64,000 bases of DNA, taken from contig NZ_JACJPX010000010.1 of assembly GCF_014696315.1 (NCBI RefSeq), forward strand, positions 62,001 through 126,000. Direction: 5' to 3'. Position 1 is the first letter of the stretch. Every line of letters begins with the position of its first letter. The translations under genes and the position numbers were made by a program. Below, in pieces: positions 8,034-16,068 of the stretch. This stretch comes from Calothrix membranacea FACHB-236. GTDB taxonomy: Bacteria; Cyanobacteriota; Cyanobacteriia; Cyanobacteriales; Nostocaceae. A model generated the notes under the pieces. The model was not told the origin of the DNA, did not search any database, and saw only the letters and a program-made list of their open reading frames with translations.

Positions 8034-10448
8034 CTATCTATTGTTAGTAATCACAAAAACAGGTGTATTTTCCGTGGAGCGAGGAAAATTTCTAATGTAG
8101 TAAGCAATTACGATGCTACTAACCAGGACAATACTAGGAGGAATCAGCGGTATCCAACCACTCCACTGAATTAAAATTACTAGACATATCCCGTAGAGGC
8201 TGATAATTGCTACTCCCGCTGCAATGGTTAAATAAAGCAGCCGTTGACTGTACCAAGATAGGAAAATACCTGCTAACGACCACCCCCAAATCCAAATAAT
8301 TTCTTGCCAAATAGACCAAGTCCAGAGAAGCGATCGCCCATCGATGGCTGCACTTAACAATTGACTAATCATTTGCGCTTGCAGGATCACACCTGGTATT
8401 TGCTCAATTGCACCTTCACTGGTGATAAAAGGTGTAGATGAGTAGTCTTGAAAGCTTTGGGCGGTTGTACCAATGATAACAATACGGTTTTTAACTGTAT
8501 TAGGGTTAACTTTGCCTGTGAGTATCTCTGTTAGAGTCACCTGGGGTACAAATTTTTCTAGCGATCGCCCCAAACGATAATTCAATAAAATTTGGTGTCC
8601 TGCAGCATCGATACCTTGATATCCACTGGTATGTGCTGTTAGAGGTTTAAAAGTTGCTTTACCCAGTTTCCACGCACCATCGTTGGTAAATTTTAAAGAA
8701 ATATTTGCAGCCGCTAAGTAACGTAGTGCTAATTGTACGCTAAAAGCATAGGATGCTTTGCAAGGTGAAGAAGGTGGTGGTGTTAATGCTAATAAATGGC
8801 GACGGACGATATTATCTGAGTCAATTACTAAATCGCTAAAACCCAAGCGTTCTGGTGGTATTTCCGGTGGGGGTTTGATTCCAGGATGTTCGGAATGGGA
8901 ATCGCTAACTCTACAGACAGCACTCAGCTGACTGCTATGCATTCGCTTCGCCAGTTCTGGTAACTCTGGTTTGACGGAGCGATCGCGGTAAATATCTAAA
9001 CCAATTACTTGTGGTTGATATGTCTCCAATTTTTTCAACAATTTCAACAGTGATTCATCTGACAGAGAACCCTGTGGTTTTTCCGGTGCTTGCAATTGCA
9101 CATCTTGTTCTGTAATCGTCACCACCAATAAGCGTGAATCTGGCTTTTCTTCTGGGCGGAGTCGCTGCAATTGATCGAATGCAGACAACTCAAATACTTG
9201 CAGCATTCCCAAATAACGCCCACCTGTAACTAAACCTGTAATTGCTAAACTTGAGCAGATTAGCCAAAAAAGTTGCATTTTTGAGCGTTTAGCTGCCTTT
9301 TTGGGCTGTGGATTTGCAGTTGCATCTGCAGAATCCACAGTTAAATTCTTAGCATCTTTAACAGCCTCCTTGCTGATCAAATCCTGCCAACTCGGCGGGT
9401 TCTCAGCGGGATTTTGATAAATTACTGGTAACCAACTGGCGCAGGGAAATTGCCCATCTAATCCTTGCAGCCTTTCTCTGGCTTCTCGAACTGCGAGATA
9501 AAGTGATTTACCTCCAGCGTATGCTTGTAAGAAATGTTTGAGAAATGTCTGCGCTACCCGATCCGGTACAGGTTCCCGCATGACAATTAACTGGGGAATA
9601 TGCAAAGAAGCAAATTCTCGCGCTAGTCCTAAGCCATCGCAGGAGTTAAAAATTGCTAACTTTAAGCCTCTTTCTACTGCTTGCTTCAAAGCATACTTTA
9701 ACTGACTAATTGTCAAACTCTCTGTCTGGTTGATGTAAATCTGGCCAGTTTCTCCTGTACTGTGGCTGGAACTATGTCCAGCGAAAAACAGAATATCCCA
9801 GTTTTGCTGCCAGAGATTATCTGTTAAGTCTTCACGAGATGGTTCAACTAGAAAGTGAATTTTTGTGTCAGGTAGTTGCTTTAGCAGCAGTTGGTCTGTT
9901 TTGATATCAACTCCTTGACTATCGCCTAACAAGGCCAAAATTTTCACCGTTGCAGTCGGTACAGGAGAAAAATTTACTTTTTCATAGCTAGGCGCACTTA
10001 AGGCAATTTCTGCATTGGGGTAAAGTTCTATCAGATCCCAAAGATGCCAAGGTAGCTTTTGTAGTTGATAGTCTTGAGTCTGTAGAATAACGCGGATTTT
10101 GTCAGATGTCTGAAGTTTCTCCAGCCACTTCTCCCGAATAGGACGAAAAGGTGCTGATTGCAGCCAAGAGTTGAGGCGATCGCGTAAGTTTTGCGCTGCT
10201 TGCAAACATTCTTGATCGCTAGCATTTGGCGACTGTGGTTTGGGTATCCCAATGGGGCGGGCGGAAAAATCTAGGCTGCGATATATTGCTTGCCAACAAT
10301 TAAAATTAAGCGGTAATTCGATATCCGGTGGTAATTCGCCCATCACCTCGCTTTGAGGGCGACTATTTTCTTGGCCAATTTGCAGGGTAACTGGAAACCC
10401 AGCCTCAAAGCTACCTTTACCAAATTTCAAAACTACCAATTTAGCCAC
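8034..10448 (-). CDS. CHAT caspase-like protease fused to CHASE2 sensor, membrane protein
   Basis: The GTG start at 10448 has GGAG 8-9 nt upstream. Residues 1-350 contain a CHAT domain (caspase/separase-like fold) with the catalytic pair H225 in FFAGHSSS and C270 in FNSCDG, both present. A transmembrane helix (about 392-412) leads to a CHASE2 extracytoplasmic sensor domain (about 415-700; AFDQLQRLRP, VIGLDIYRD, NRIVIIGTTAQSF). Three hydrophobic helices close the protein (about 705-795). The predicted topology is protease in the cytoplasm and sensor outside. CHASE2 normally feeds kinases or cyclases; here the output would be proteolysis (inference). It follows the AAA-like gene by 34 bp and precedes DUF928 in one leftward operon. 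Confidence 0.88.
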   Translation of the reverse strand: MAKLVVLKFGKGSFEAGFPVTLQIGQENSRPQSEVMGELPPDIELPLNFNCWQAIYRSLDFSARPIGIPKPQSPNASDQECLQAAQNLRDRLNSWLQSAPFRPIREKWLEKLQTSDKIRVILQTQDYQLQKLPWHLWDLIELYPNAEIALSAPSYEKVNFSPVPTATVKILALLGDSQGVDIKTDQLLLKQLPDTKIHFLVEPSREDLTDNLWQQNWDILFFAGHSSSHSTGETGQIYINQTESLTISQLKYALKQAVERGLKLAIFNSCDGLGLAREFASLHIPQLIVMREPVPDRVAQTFLKHFLQAYAGGKSLYLAVREARERLQGLDGQFPCASWLPVIYQNPAENPPSWQDLISKEAVKDAKNLTVDSADATANPQPKKAAKRSKMQLFWLICSSLAITGLVTGGRYLGMLQVFELSAFDQLQRLRPEEKPDSRLLVVTITEQDVQLQAPEKPQGSLSDESLLKLLKKLETYQPQVIGLDIYRDRSVKPELPELAKRMHSSQLSAVCRVSDSHSEHPGIKPPPEIPPERLGFSDLVIDSDNIVRRHLLALTPPPSSPCKASYAFSVQLALRYLAAANISLKFTNDGAWKLGKATFKPLTAHTSGYQGIDAAGHQILLNYRLGRSLEKFVPQVTLTEILTGKVNPNTVKNRIVIIGTTAQSFQDYSSTPFITSEGAIEQIPGVILQAQMISQLLSAAIDGRSLLWTWSIWQEIIWIWGWSLAGIFLSWYSQRLLYLTIAAGVAIISLYGICLVILIQWSGWIPLIPPSIVLVSSIVIAYYIRNFPRSTENTPVFVITNNR

Positions 10449-10482
10449 TGTAGTTTCTCCAGTACCCTGTGTAGGATTCTAC

Positions 10483-12474
10483 CTAATATTTTAAAATTCT
10501 CAGAGACAAACTATAGAATAATGTTTCTTTATTCTGATAACCCCTTCTGGTAAATCCTGGCTCGTATTCATAACGGAATACATTCTCTATTTGCTTGATT
10601 AGCTGCATTTCTAAACTTTGCTCGTTATCATATACTTGATTATTTTCATCAATGGCGCGTAAAACTTTGATACTACCGTCATATCTAATTGCCACTTCTA
10701 ATCTTAAATATTTTTGCTGATGATTGCTTAAAAGGGAAGCGGCGAGATTATTGGGTAAGGAAATTATTTGATTATTTTTAACTAATCGAGGAGTGGGAAC
10801 AGGGATACTACTATCTTCGCTGTCTAGTAATTTGGTTGAATTAGGAATGATGGTAAAGTATAAATCTGTTTTTAATTCACTACTATTTCCGAAAAACTGA
10901 TGAATTGCCTGGGAAATAGGTTCATTATTACCAGAATTGAGCCAGTTATTACCAATATTTTTTTGCAAAAATACAATCTGAGAAATTAGAATCACAAAAG
11001 GAATCCCCAAAACTAGCATTAATAATTTAAGATAATTATTTTTGTATAACTCTGATGGAGAAATTTGAGATGATTTAACTTTGATTTCTTCTCGTTTGTT
11101 TGATGCTATTGTCTCTGTCTTGCTTTGTGCTTCTTTGATTTTTAAACTACTAAGAATTTGCTGGTCAAATTTACTATGATTTTTGCTAATATTATTAGCT
11201 AGCAAGCTAGCACAAAGAAATTCATAATCTACAACGCTTAATGACTTACCCTCAGCCCACTGCCATGCTTTATACAAAGCTTCTTCTGGCAATAATAAAT
11301 GAGAATTATTAATGCGACCAGATTGTATCCATTCTTCTAGTTGTACTGCATAAGGACAGCCAAGCTTTTCTAAGGTTTTAGTAATCCATTTATGATTAAA
11401 AACTGATGCGTAAATGTAATTATATATTTTCAATCTACCTTGGTTTTTAACTAAACCAGATAGCAATAAATCTGTTGCTTCTTCGCTATTATCATATTTA
11501 ACTATCTTACCATCTAAAATTGTTCTATATAGGTGCAGCACTCCAATTGCATTTTGACTTCTCAATATGCGCTCACTTATTGTTCTTAAATGTTCTGGTT
11601 CATCTTGATATTCCCAGTTTTCAATTATTTTTTCGCCGACAATATTTTTAACCCATTGTTGTTCTTCCCCAAGGCGAGGAGGTTTGGAAACATTAACGAC
11701 TATGTCACAGATTTTTTGTGTTAAGAAAGGTTGCCCACTAGTTAAGCTTAAAATTTCTTTGAGAACTTTTTTAGCTATTTCCAAATTAGAAAATTTTTTA
11801 GCTAAACCTTTTGCTAAATGTTCAGCTTCCGAAAAATGAAACCCTGATAGTTCAATGGGCTTCCCAAGATTAAAAGGTGTATGATTTTTATCTTGAATTA
11901 AATTTGAGGGAGTAGTCACACCTACTAAGGCAAAACTCAGGCGTTTATATTCTGGAGTATAAGACCTTTTACTATGACAAGTCTTAATAATACCAAAGAA
12001 TTCATCTGTAGGGAAATCTAGGCATTTGACAAAATCGATTTCATCTATAAAAATTACAATTTTCTCAGAAGTAGATTTCAGTAATTCATCAAGAAATAAA
12101 CTTAATTGATAAGCAGATGATAAATCTTTGTGTTTCTCCCACCATTCTTTTTGAATGATGGGCGTACTTATTTGTAGATTCATCATTAAGGAGTAAGCAA
12201 TACCTTTATACCATTGCTGATAATTAAGCTGAGAACCAATTTCTGTCAGATCAATTACGGAACATATAATACCTTCTTTTTGTAAGCGGTGTATGGTATG
12301 TACTCTCAGGCTAGATTTACCCATTTGCCGGGAAGAAAATACATAGCAAAATTCCCCGGTTTTGAGTGCATTAAACAGGTTATCATCTGCTTTTCGTTTA
12401 ACATAGGTGGGAGCATCATGAGGTAAGCTTCCTCCTACTTGATATCTGTATGGTAAAGTCGTTTCTGCTGACAT
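10483..12474 (-). CDS. AAA-like (AAA_35) ATPase with C-terminal membrane anchor
   Basis: A 663-residue protein. The N-terminal AAA-like domain shows the family signature [18 protein letters not shown], a Walker A variant ([10 protein letters not shown]), and Walker [11 protein letters not shown] winged-helix-like region follows (about 330-420). A single transmembrane helix (about 478-500, [20 protein letters not shown]) separates it from an extracytoplasmic tail ending in a TonB-C-like piece ([20 protein letters not shown]...). It begins 10 bp after the HTH-ATPase stop and ends 34 bp before the CHAT-CHASE2 start, so the three genes are almost certainly co-transcribed. In cyanobacteria such ATPases appear as STAND-like regulators in signalling and conflict loci (established for the family in general; role here inferred). 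Confidence 0.85.
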   Translation of the reverse strand: MSAETTLPYRYQVGGSLPHDAPTYVKRKADDNLFNALKTGEFCYVFSSRQMGKSSLRVHTIHRLQKEGIICSVIDLTEIGSQLNYQQWYKGIAYSLMMNLQISTPIIQKEWWEKHKDLSSAYQLSLFLDELLKSTSEKIVIFIDEIDFVKCLDFPTDEFFGIIKTCHSKRSYTPEYKRLSFALVGVTTPSNLIQDKNHTPFNLGKPIELSGFHFSEAEHLAKGLAKKFSNLEIAKKVLKEILSLTSGQPFLTQKICDIVVNVSKPPRLGEEQQWVKNIVGEKIIENWEYQDEPEHLRTISERILRSQNAIGVLHLYRTILDGKIVKYDNSEEATDLLLSGLVKNQGRLKIYNYIYASVFNHKWITKTLEKLGCPYAVQLEEWIQSGRINNSHLLLPEEALYKAWQWAEGKSLSVVDYEFLCASLLANNISKNHSKFDQQILSSLKIKEAQSKTETIASNKREEIKVKSSQISPSELYKNNYLKLLMLVLGIPFVILISQIVFLQKNIGNNWLNSGNNEPISQAIHQFFGNSSELKTDLYFTIIPNSTKLLDSEDSSIPVPTPRLVKNNQIISLPNNLAASLLSNHQQKYLRLEVAIRYDGSIKVLRAIDENNQVYDNEQSLEMQLIKQIENVFRYEYEPGFTRRGYQNKETLFYSLSLRILKY

Positions 12475-12484
12475 AGGCTATCTC

Positions 12485-13780
12485 TTAATTTAACCAAACA
12501 CGAAAATAAAGACGATATAATTGGCATCGCGGTTCTACATTGTTACCTGAGAGGCGGACTAATCCCATCCTATTTAGCTGACGTACTTGTTCTGGGTTTA
12601 ACAGTATTGGTTGATTAGCATTTACAAGACTTTTCACCGCTGCAATTAAATGTGGTTCTTGTTTTAGTTTTACCCAAAGTTCCCAGAGATGATCGGCATA
12701 TAATCCTGATGGAGTAGCAGCCATATTTAAAACTTCTTCTATTGTGATATGTGGCTGATTTTTGATATGCAACAATGCTTTTTGGACTAAGTAAGGATGT
12801 CCTCCTACAAGTGCCATTAATTTTTCTACTTGCTTTTCATGCCAATTTAATCCATATCTAACTGCTAACTCTTGTACTTGTTCTTGGGTAAATTCTGGCA
12901 GCTCAATTATTTGCCCTACATTAAATGGTGATTGATTAATATTTAAAGGAATATAAACATCTGTACTATAAGCAAGTATGATCCGTAAATTCTGCCATTG
13001 ATTACCATTTCTCCCTTTTTCGTGCCAAGCTCTTAGTAGTCCAAAAAAGTCAGATGCGAGGCTAGCATAAGGAAAGATATGATCGACGTTATCTAAGCCG
13101 ACAACTAAAGGAGTCTTGAGATTAGCTAATATATAATCCTGGAAATAAACACTAGACCTCATATTGGAAGATAGAGTTTTATCCCAATAAATATCCATTT
13201 TAGTTGAACCAAATAAAGCATAACCTACGGTATTGCAGAACCAATAGTTTAAGGCTTCGATATTGCTTAGAACTTCTTGGTCGGCTTCTAAAAAATTTAT
13301 ATTAATTGCTGAGTATCCTTGTGTTGTAGAATATTGCAATATCTTTTTTAAGAGATGAGTTTTACCTGTTAACCCTGGACTCTTAATGCGGATTAATGCA
13401 GAAGGCTGTAATATTTCCCTGTAACATATAGATTCAACTTGTGGTAAATCGATATATTGTTCAGAATTAAAAGGTAGTTGTTGGATAAAATTTGTGGAGA
13501 TTTTATTTCTCACTAATTCTGGTTTATATGTGGCAAATAAGCTAATTAATTCACTGCGTCTGGAACGGCGCTCATAAGATTCTTCTTCTTTTAAACCAAA
13601 TAATTGACAAATTAAAGAAATTTGCCTTCTTACTGTTCCTGTTTCAATCTTTAATGCTAAAGCAATTTCCTCATCTGTTTCCCCGGCGAGGAGTTTAAGT
13701 AATATCTCTTTGCGTTTAGGCGAACGATTGAGTTGTTGAAATTTCTCATCTAAATCTTTATTATCCATAATTTTAGACAT
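12485..13780 (-). CDS. LuxR-like HTH plus AAA/STAND-type ATPase
   Basis: An ATG at 13780 (MSKIMDNKD) is preferred; a longer frame to 13858 adds 26 residues that look unstructured. From this start, residues about 14-65 form a helix-turn-helix of the LuxR/GerE kind (ILLKLLAGETDEEIALALKI, GTVRRQISLICQLFGL). A P-loop ATPase follows with Walker A SPGLTGKTHLL and Walker B PLVVGLDNVDHIF, then a winged-helix-like C-terminus. The ATPase portion resembles the AAA-like domain of the next gene. Together they look like a two-ATPase regulatory unit. The N-terminal HTH could bind one of the palindromes upstream, or serve as a protein adaptor as in vWA-MoxR-associated proteins; sequence alone does not decide. 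Confidence 0.8.
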   Translation of the reverse strand: MSKIMDNKDLDEKFQQLNRSPKRKEILLKLLAGETDEEIALALKIETGTVRRQISLICQLFGLKEEESYERRSRRSELISLFATYKPELVRNKISTNFIQQLPFNSEQYIDLPQVESICYREILQPSALIRIKSPGLTGKTHLLKKILQYSTTQGYSAININFLEADQEVLSNIEALNYWFCNTVGYALFGSTKMDIYWDKTLSSNMRSSVYFQDYILANLKTPLVVGLDNVDHIFPYASLASDFFGLLRAWHEKGRNGNQWQNLRIILAYSTDVYIPLNINQSPFNVGQIIELPEFTQEQVQELAVRYGLNWHEKQVEKLMALVGGHPYLVQKALLHIKNQPHITIEEVLNMAATPSGLYADHLWELWVKLKQEPHLIAAVKSLVNANQPILLNPEQVRQLNRMGLVRLSGNNVEPRCQLYRLYFRVWLN

Positions 13781-13948
13781 AGGATATCTCTGGTTACTAA
13801 TAGGAAAATATATGGTATTAAATTTAACAAATATATGCCTTTTGAGTAGAAATGTCATTTATCTGCTGCAGACATAGGGAGAGGAAAGGTAGAAGCACCA
13901 ATGAGATGTATCTGTCTTGGAATGCTTGAGGTTATGAGATCAACTTAA

Positions 13949-14338
13949 TTATTTTCGGAAGTAATTCATTAAACGAATCACTATGTCAACAGATATCCGC
14001 AATGTGTCTACGCAATTGCGAAGGAAGCTGGACAAAGCCGCACAAATTACAAAGGTAAAAAAGGCACAAGCTATAATGAGTGCTGCAACTTCATTAGTCT
14101 TGGCTAACTCAATGGCTTTATCTAGCAGTAAGGGTAGATTTGCTGTTTCTGCTGGGGTTGTATAACTTTGTATTGTGAGATCTGAATTTTTTCCGGATTT
14201 ACCTTCACTACTCTGGAATACTACATTGAGCACGTTTTGATGGTTGTTAGCCCATTGGTTCATAGTTGGTAACTGACTCCAGAGTGTTTTTGCAGTCAGA
14301 TACTGAACGTTGGAATCAGAGTTAAATATGTTACTCAT
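13949..14338 (-). CDS. Small single-pass membrane protein, unknown, first gene of the CHAT-CHASE2 operon
   Basis: The start is ATG 14338 with AAAGGAGT 7 nt upstream; a TTG at 14356 would swallow that site. The product of 129 residues (MSNIFNSDSN...) has a hydrophilic N-terminal half, and one strong transmembrane helix near the C-terminus (EVAALIIACAFFTFVICAALSSFL) followed by a basic amphipathic tail (VDTLRISVDIVIRLMNYFRK). I do not recognise the family. It opens the leftward operon, 168 bp before the preferred start of the HTH-ATPase, and faces the palindrome-rich region. Its topology, with a short soluble head and one anchor, would suit an adaptor or effector of the membrane-bound system (inference). 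Confidence 0.65.
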   Translation of the reverse strand: MSNIFNSDSNVQYLTAKTLWSQLPTMNQWANNHQNVLNVVFQSSEGKSGKNSDLTIQSYTTPAETANLPLLLDKAIELAKTNEVAALIIACAFFTFVICAALSSFLRNCVDTLRISVDIVIRLMNYFRK

Positions 14339-14389
14339 CCGAGTTACTCCTTTCAAAACTTGATTAACGAAAGGTCTAATTGTTCATCT

Positions 14390-14411
14390 TGCCAGCACGG
14401 CCATGCTGGCA
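14390..14411. promoter_or_regulatory. Inverted repeat TGCCAGCA-N6-TGCTGGCA
   Basis: Perfect 8-bp arms with a 6-bp spacer, GC-rich compared with its surroundings, lying 52-73 bp upstream of the start of the small membrane protein. It could be an operator for the leftward operon or a leader hairpin in its mRNA. Confidence 0.5.
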
Positions 14412-14437
14412 TTTGTGAATGGAATTCATGAGGTACT

Positions 14438-14481
14438 ATGAGTGTAAAAGAGTATTCATATGAATACTCTTTTACACTCAT
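14438..14481. promoter_or_regulatory. Perfect 44-bp palindrome
   Basis: Every base from 14438 to 14481 matches its reverse complement without a spacer, centred on CATATG at 14457-14462. The core is AGTATTCA-TA-TGAATACT. It lies 100 bp upstream of the leftward operon and about 375 bp from the sigma-like gene. It has no T-run and does not follow a gene, so a terminator is unlikely; a cruciform, operator or transposon-end relic are the alternatives. Confidence 0.75.
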
Positions 14482-14595
14482 TTCTGTACTTATTTCACAT
14501 CTACTGAGCAAAATAGTCTGTTCCGGAAAGAAATTAGCAAGACTTTATTCATTTGTATAAAAAATTTAAGCAGTCAATGAATGAACTATATATAG

Positions 14596-14609
14596 TATTC
14601 AATTGAATA
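14596..14609. promoter_or_regulatory. Second copy of the dyad core, AGTATTCA-AT-TGAATA
   Basis: TATTCAATTGAATA is a perfect 14-bp palindrome and, with the preceding AG, repeats the half-site AGTATTCA found at the core of the 44-bp palindrome (half-sites start at 14451 and 14595, 144 bp apart). Two copies of one dyad between divergent genes suggest a shared binding protein and possible looping. Confidence 0.5.
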
Positions 14610-14698
14610 TGTTTACACCGCTCTCATCCATATTGCTGCTGAATTATTCTCTATAGGTTGACTTCCGGAAAATTACTTAAAGAAACGTAAATTACCCA

Positions 14699-14720
14699 TG
14701 CTGAATCAGCTGATTCAGCA
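14699..14720. promoter_or_regulatory. Perfect 22-bp palindrome upstream of the sigma-like gene
   Basis: TGCTGAATCAG followed by its exact reverse complement. The half-site TGAATCAG at 14702 recurs in direct orientation at 14723, 21 bp (two helical turns) away. It lies about 140 bp upstream of the sigma-like gene start, a usual place for an operator. Confidence 0.6.
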
Positions 14721-14857
14721 ATTGAATCAGTAATGCTGAGGTTGACAGCCAAAGTTCTTCTATAATCACATCATAAATTTTCTACACTTAAGTAAATTAA
14801 CGGCGATCGCAAGTAGTGGAAATTATTTGCTATTTCCTCAATAAAACCAAAAATTTC

Positions 14858-16066
14858 ATGCTTCCAAGACAAGATATTATTGAGATTTTTTCTGCTTTTG
14901 TTCTCTTCAACGATGATGCTTTTGTCCGTTGGGTTAGCGATCCCAAGCTGCGGCGAAGTATGCAAAATTGTGTAGATCAGTCTTCGGAACAGGAATCTGC
15001 AACATTTTGGGCAATTTATTGGCATCGAGTTTGGCAGATGCAGGCGAGTTCCATTGCAGTTGCTCATCTTGCGGCCTATTTGCAGGAAGTCTGCTATTGG
15101 GTGGCGAGAAAAATGCAAATGAATGTACCAGGACAACATTCGGTTGCTGACTTTTTCCAAACTGCGATCGCTCGCATTGATAAAGTACTTAAAGGCTTTA
15201 ACCCGCAATTAGGTTCAAATTTGAAAGCTTATGCTGAATATGCCTTTAGCAATTTGATTAAAGATTTGTTACGTCAGCGTCAAGAAGCAGATATCTGTAG
15301 TGATTGGGCATTACTGCACAAAGTTAGCCAAAAGCGATTACTAGAATCTCTGCAACAGGCGGGATATAGCTCTCAAATGATCAACCGTTATATTCTCGCT
15401 TGGAGCTGTTTCCTACAACTGTATGCACCCAAGGATGCTAGCACTACTTACAAACTGATTAAACCCGAGCAAAGGACATTACAGGCGATCGCCCAACTAT
15501 ATAATACTGAACGTCTCAGTCAGTTAAGTTCTCAAAGTCCCGCCATTCCTCCCGAAACCTTAGAAACTTGGCTGGTTACCTGCGCTCAAGCTGTACGCGC
15601 CTTTCAATATCCCACTTCAGTTTCCCTTGATATGCCTGCACCTGGGCAAGAGACAGAGGAATTACTAGATCGCTTCACAGATAATTTTCAACAATCGGTA
15701 TTAAATGAAATTATTGCCCAAGAAGAAGCACAGACAATAGCACTGCAAAGTACGGAAATCAATCAGATTTTAACTGAGGCAATAGCAAAATTAGATACCG
15801 CAGCCCAAAAACTCTTGCAAACTTACTACCAGCAAGGATTGACCCAGCAGCAGATTGCCCAACAGCTGGGAGTCAAACAATATACAGTTTCTCGCCAGTT
15901 GACTAAAATCAAACGGACTTTGCTCTTAGCTTTAGCCGAATGGAGTCAACAAGCATTGCATATTCCTGTGACATCTGACGTAATCGACAGTATGAGCAAT
16001 TCTTTAGAAGAATGGTTGCTAGCTCACTATCGTCATCTTGTTTTGTCTTCTCCTGGGGAGTCCTGA
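14858..16066 (+). CDS. Sigma-70-like factor of the DUF1822-associated type
   Basis: ATG 14858 (MLPRQDIIEIFSAF) is chosen over GTG 14816 because this family begins at the conserved PRQ-x-I-x-EIFS motif, as I recall it; no strong ribosome binding site helps either choice. The 402-residue product is longer than ECF sigma factors. Its last 100 residues carry a region-4-like helix-turn-helix (LTQQQIAQQLGVKQYTVSRQLTKIKRTL), and the middle (FNPQLGSNLKAYAEYAFSNLIKDLLRQR) looks like a region-2-like helix bundle. It could direct RNA polymerase or act as a dedicated regulator. It is divergent from the CHAT-CHASE2 operon and its stop is 2 bp before the DUF1822 start, so these two are translationally coupled. 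Confidence 0.8.
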   Translation: MLPRQDIIEIFSAFVLFNDDAFVRWVSDPKLRRSMQNCVDQSSEQESATFWAIYWHRVWQMQASSIAVAHLAAYLQEVCYWVARKMQMNVPGQHSVADFFQTAIARIDKVLKGFNPQLGSNLKAYAEYAFSNLIKDLLRQRQEADICSDWALLHKVSQKRLLESLQQAGYSSQMINRYILAWSCFLQLYAPKDASTTYKLIKPEQRTLQAIAQLYNTERLSQLSSQSPAIPPETLETWLVTCAQAVRAFQYPTSVSLDMPAPGQETEELLDRFTDNFQQSVLNEIIAQEEAQTIALQSTEINQILTEAIAKLDTAAQKLLQTYYQQGLTQQQIAQQLGVKQYTVSRQLTKIKRTLLLALAEWSQQALHIPVTSDVIDSMSNSLEEWLLAHYRHLVLSSPGES

Positions 16067-16068
16067 CC

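Noticed and set aside
14438-14481. Palindrome as a transcription terminator
   Set aside because: It does not follow any gene stop and has no T-run on either side.
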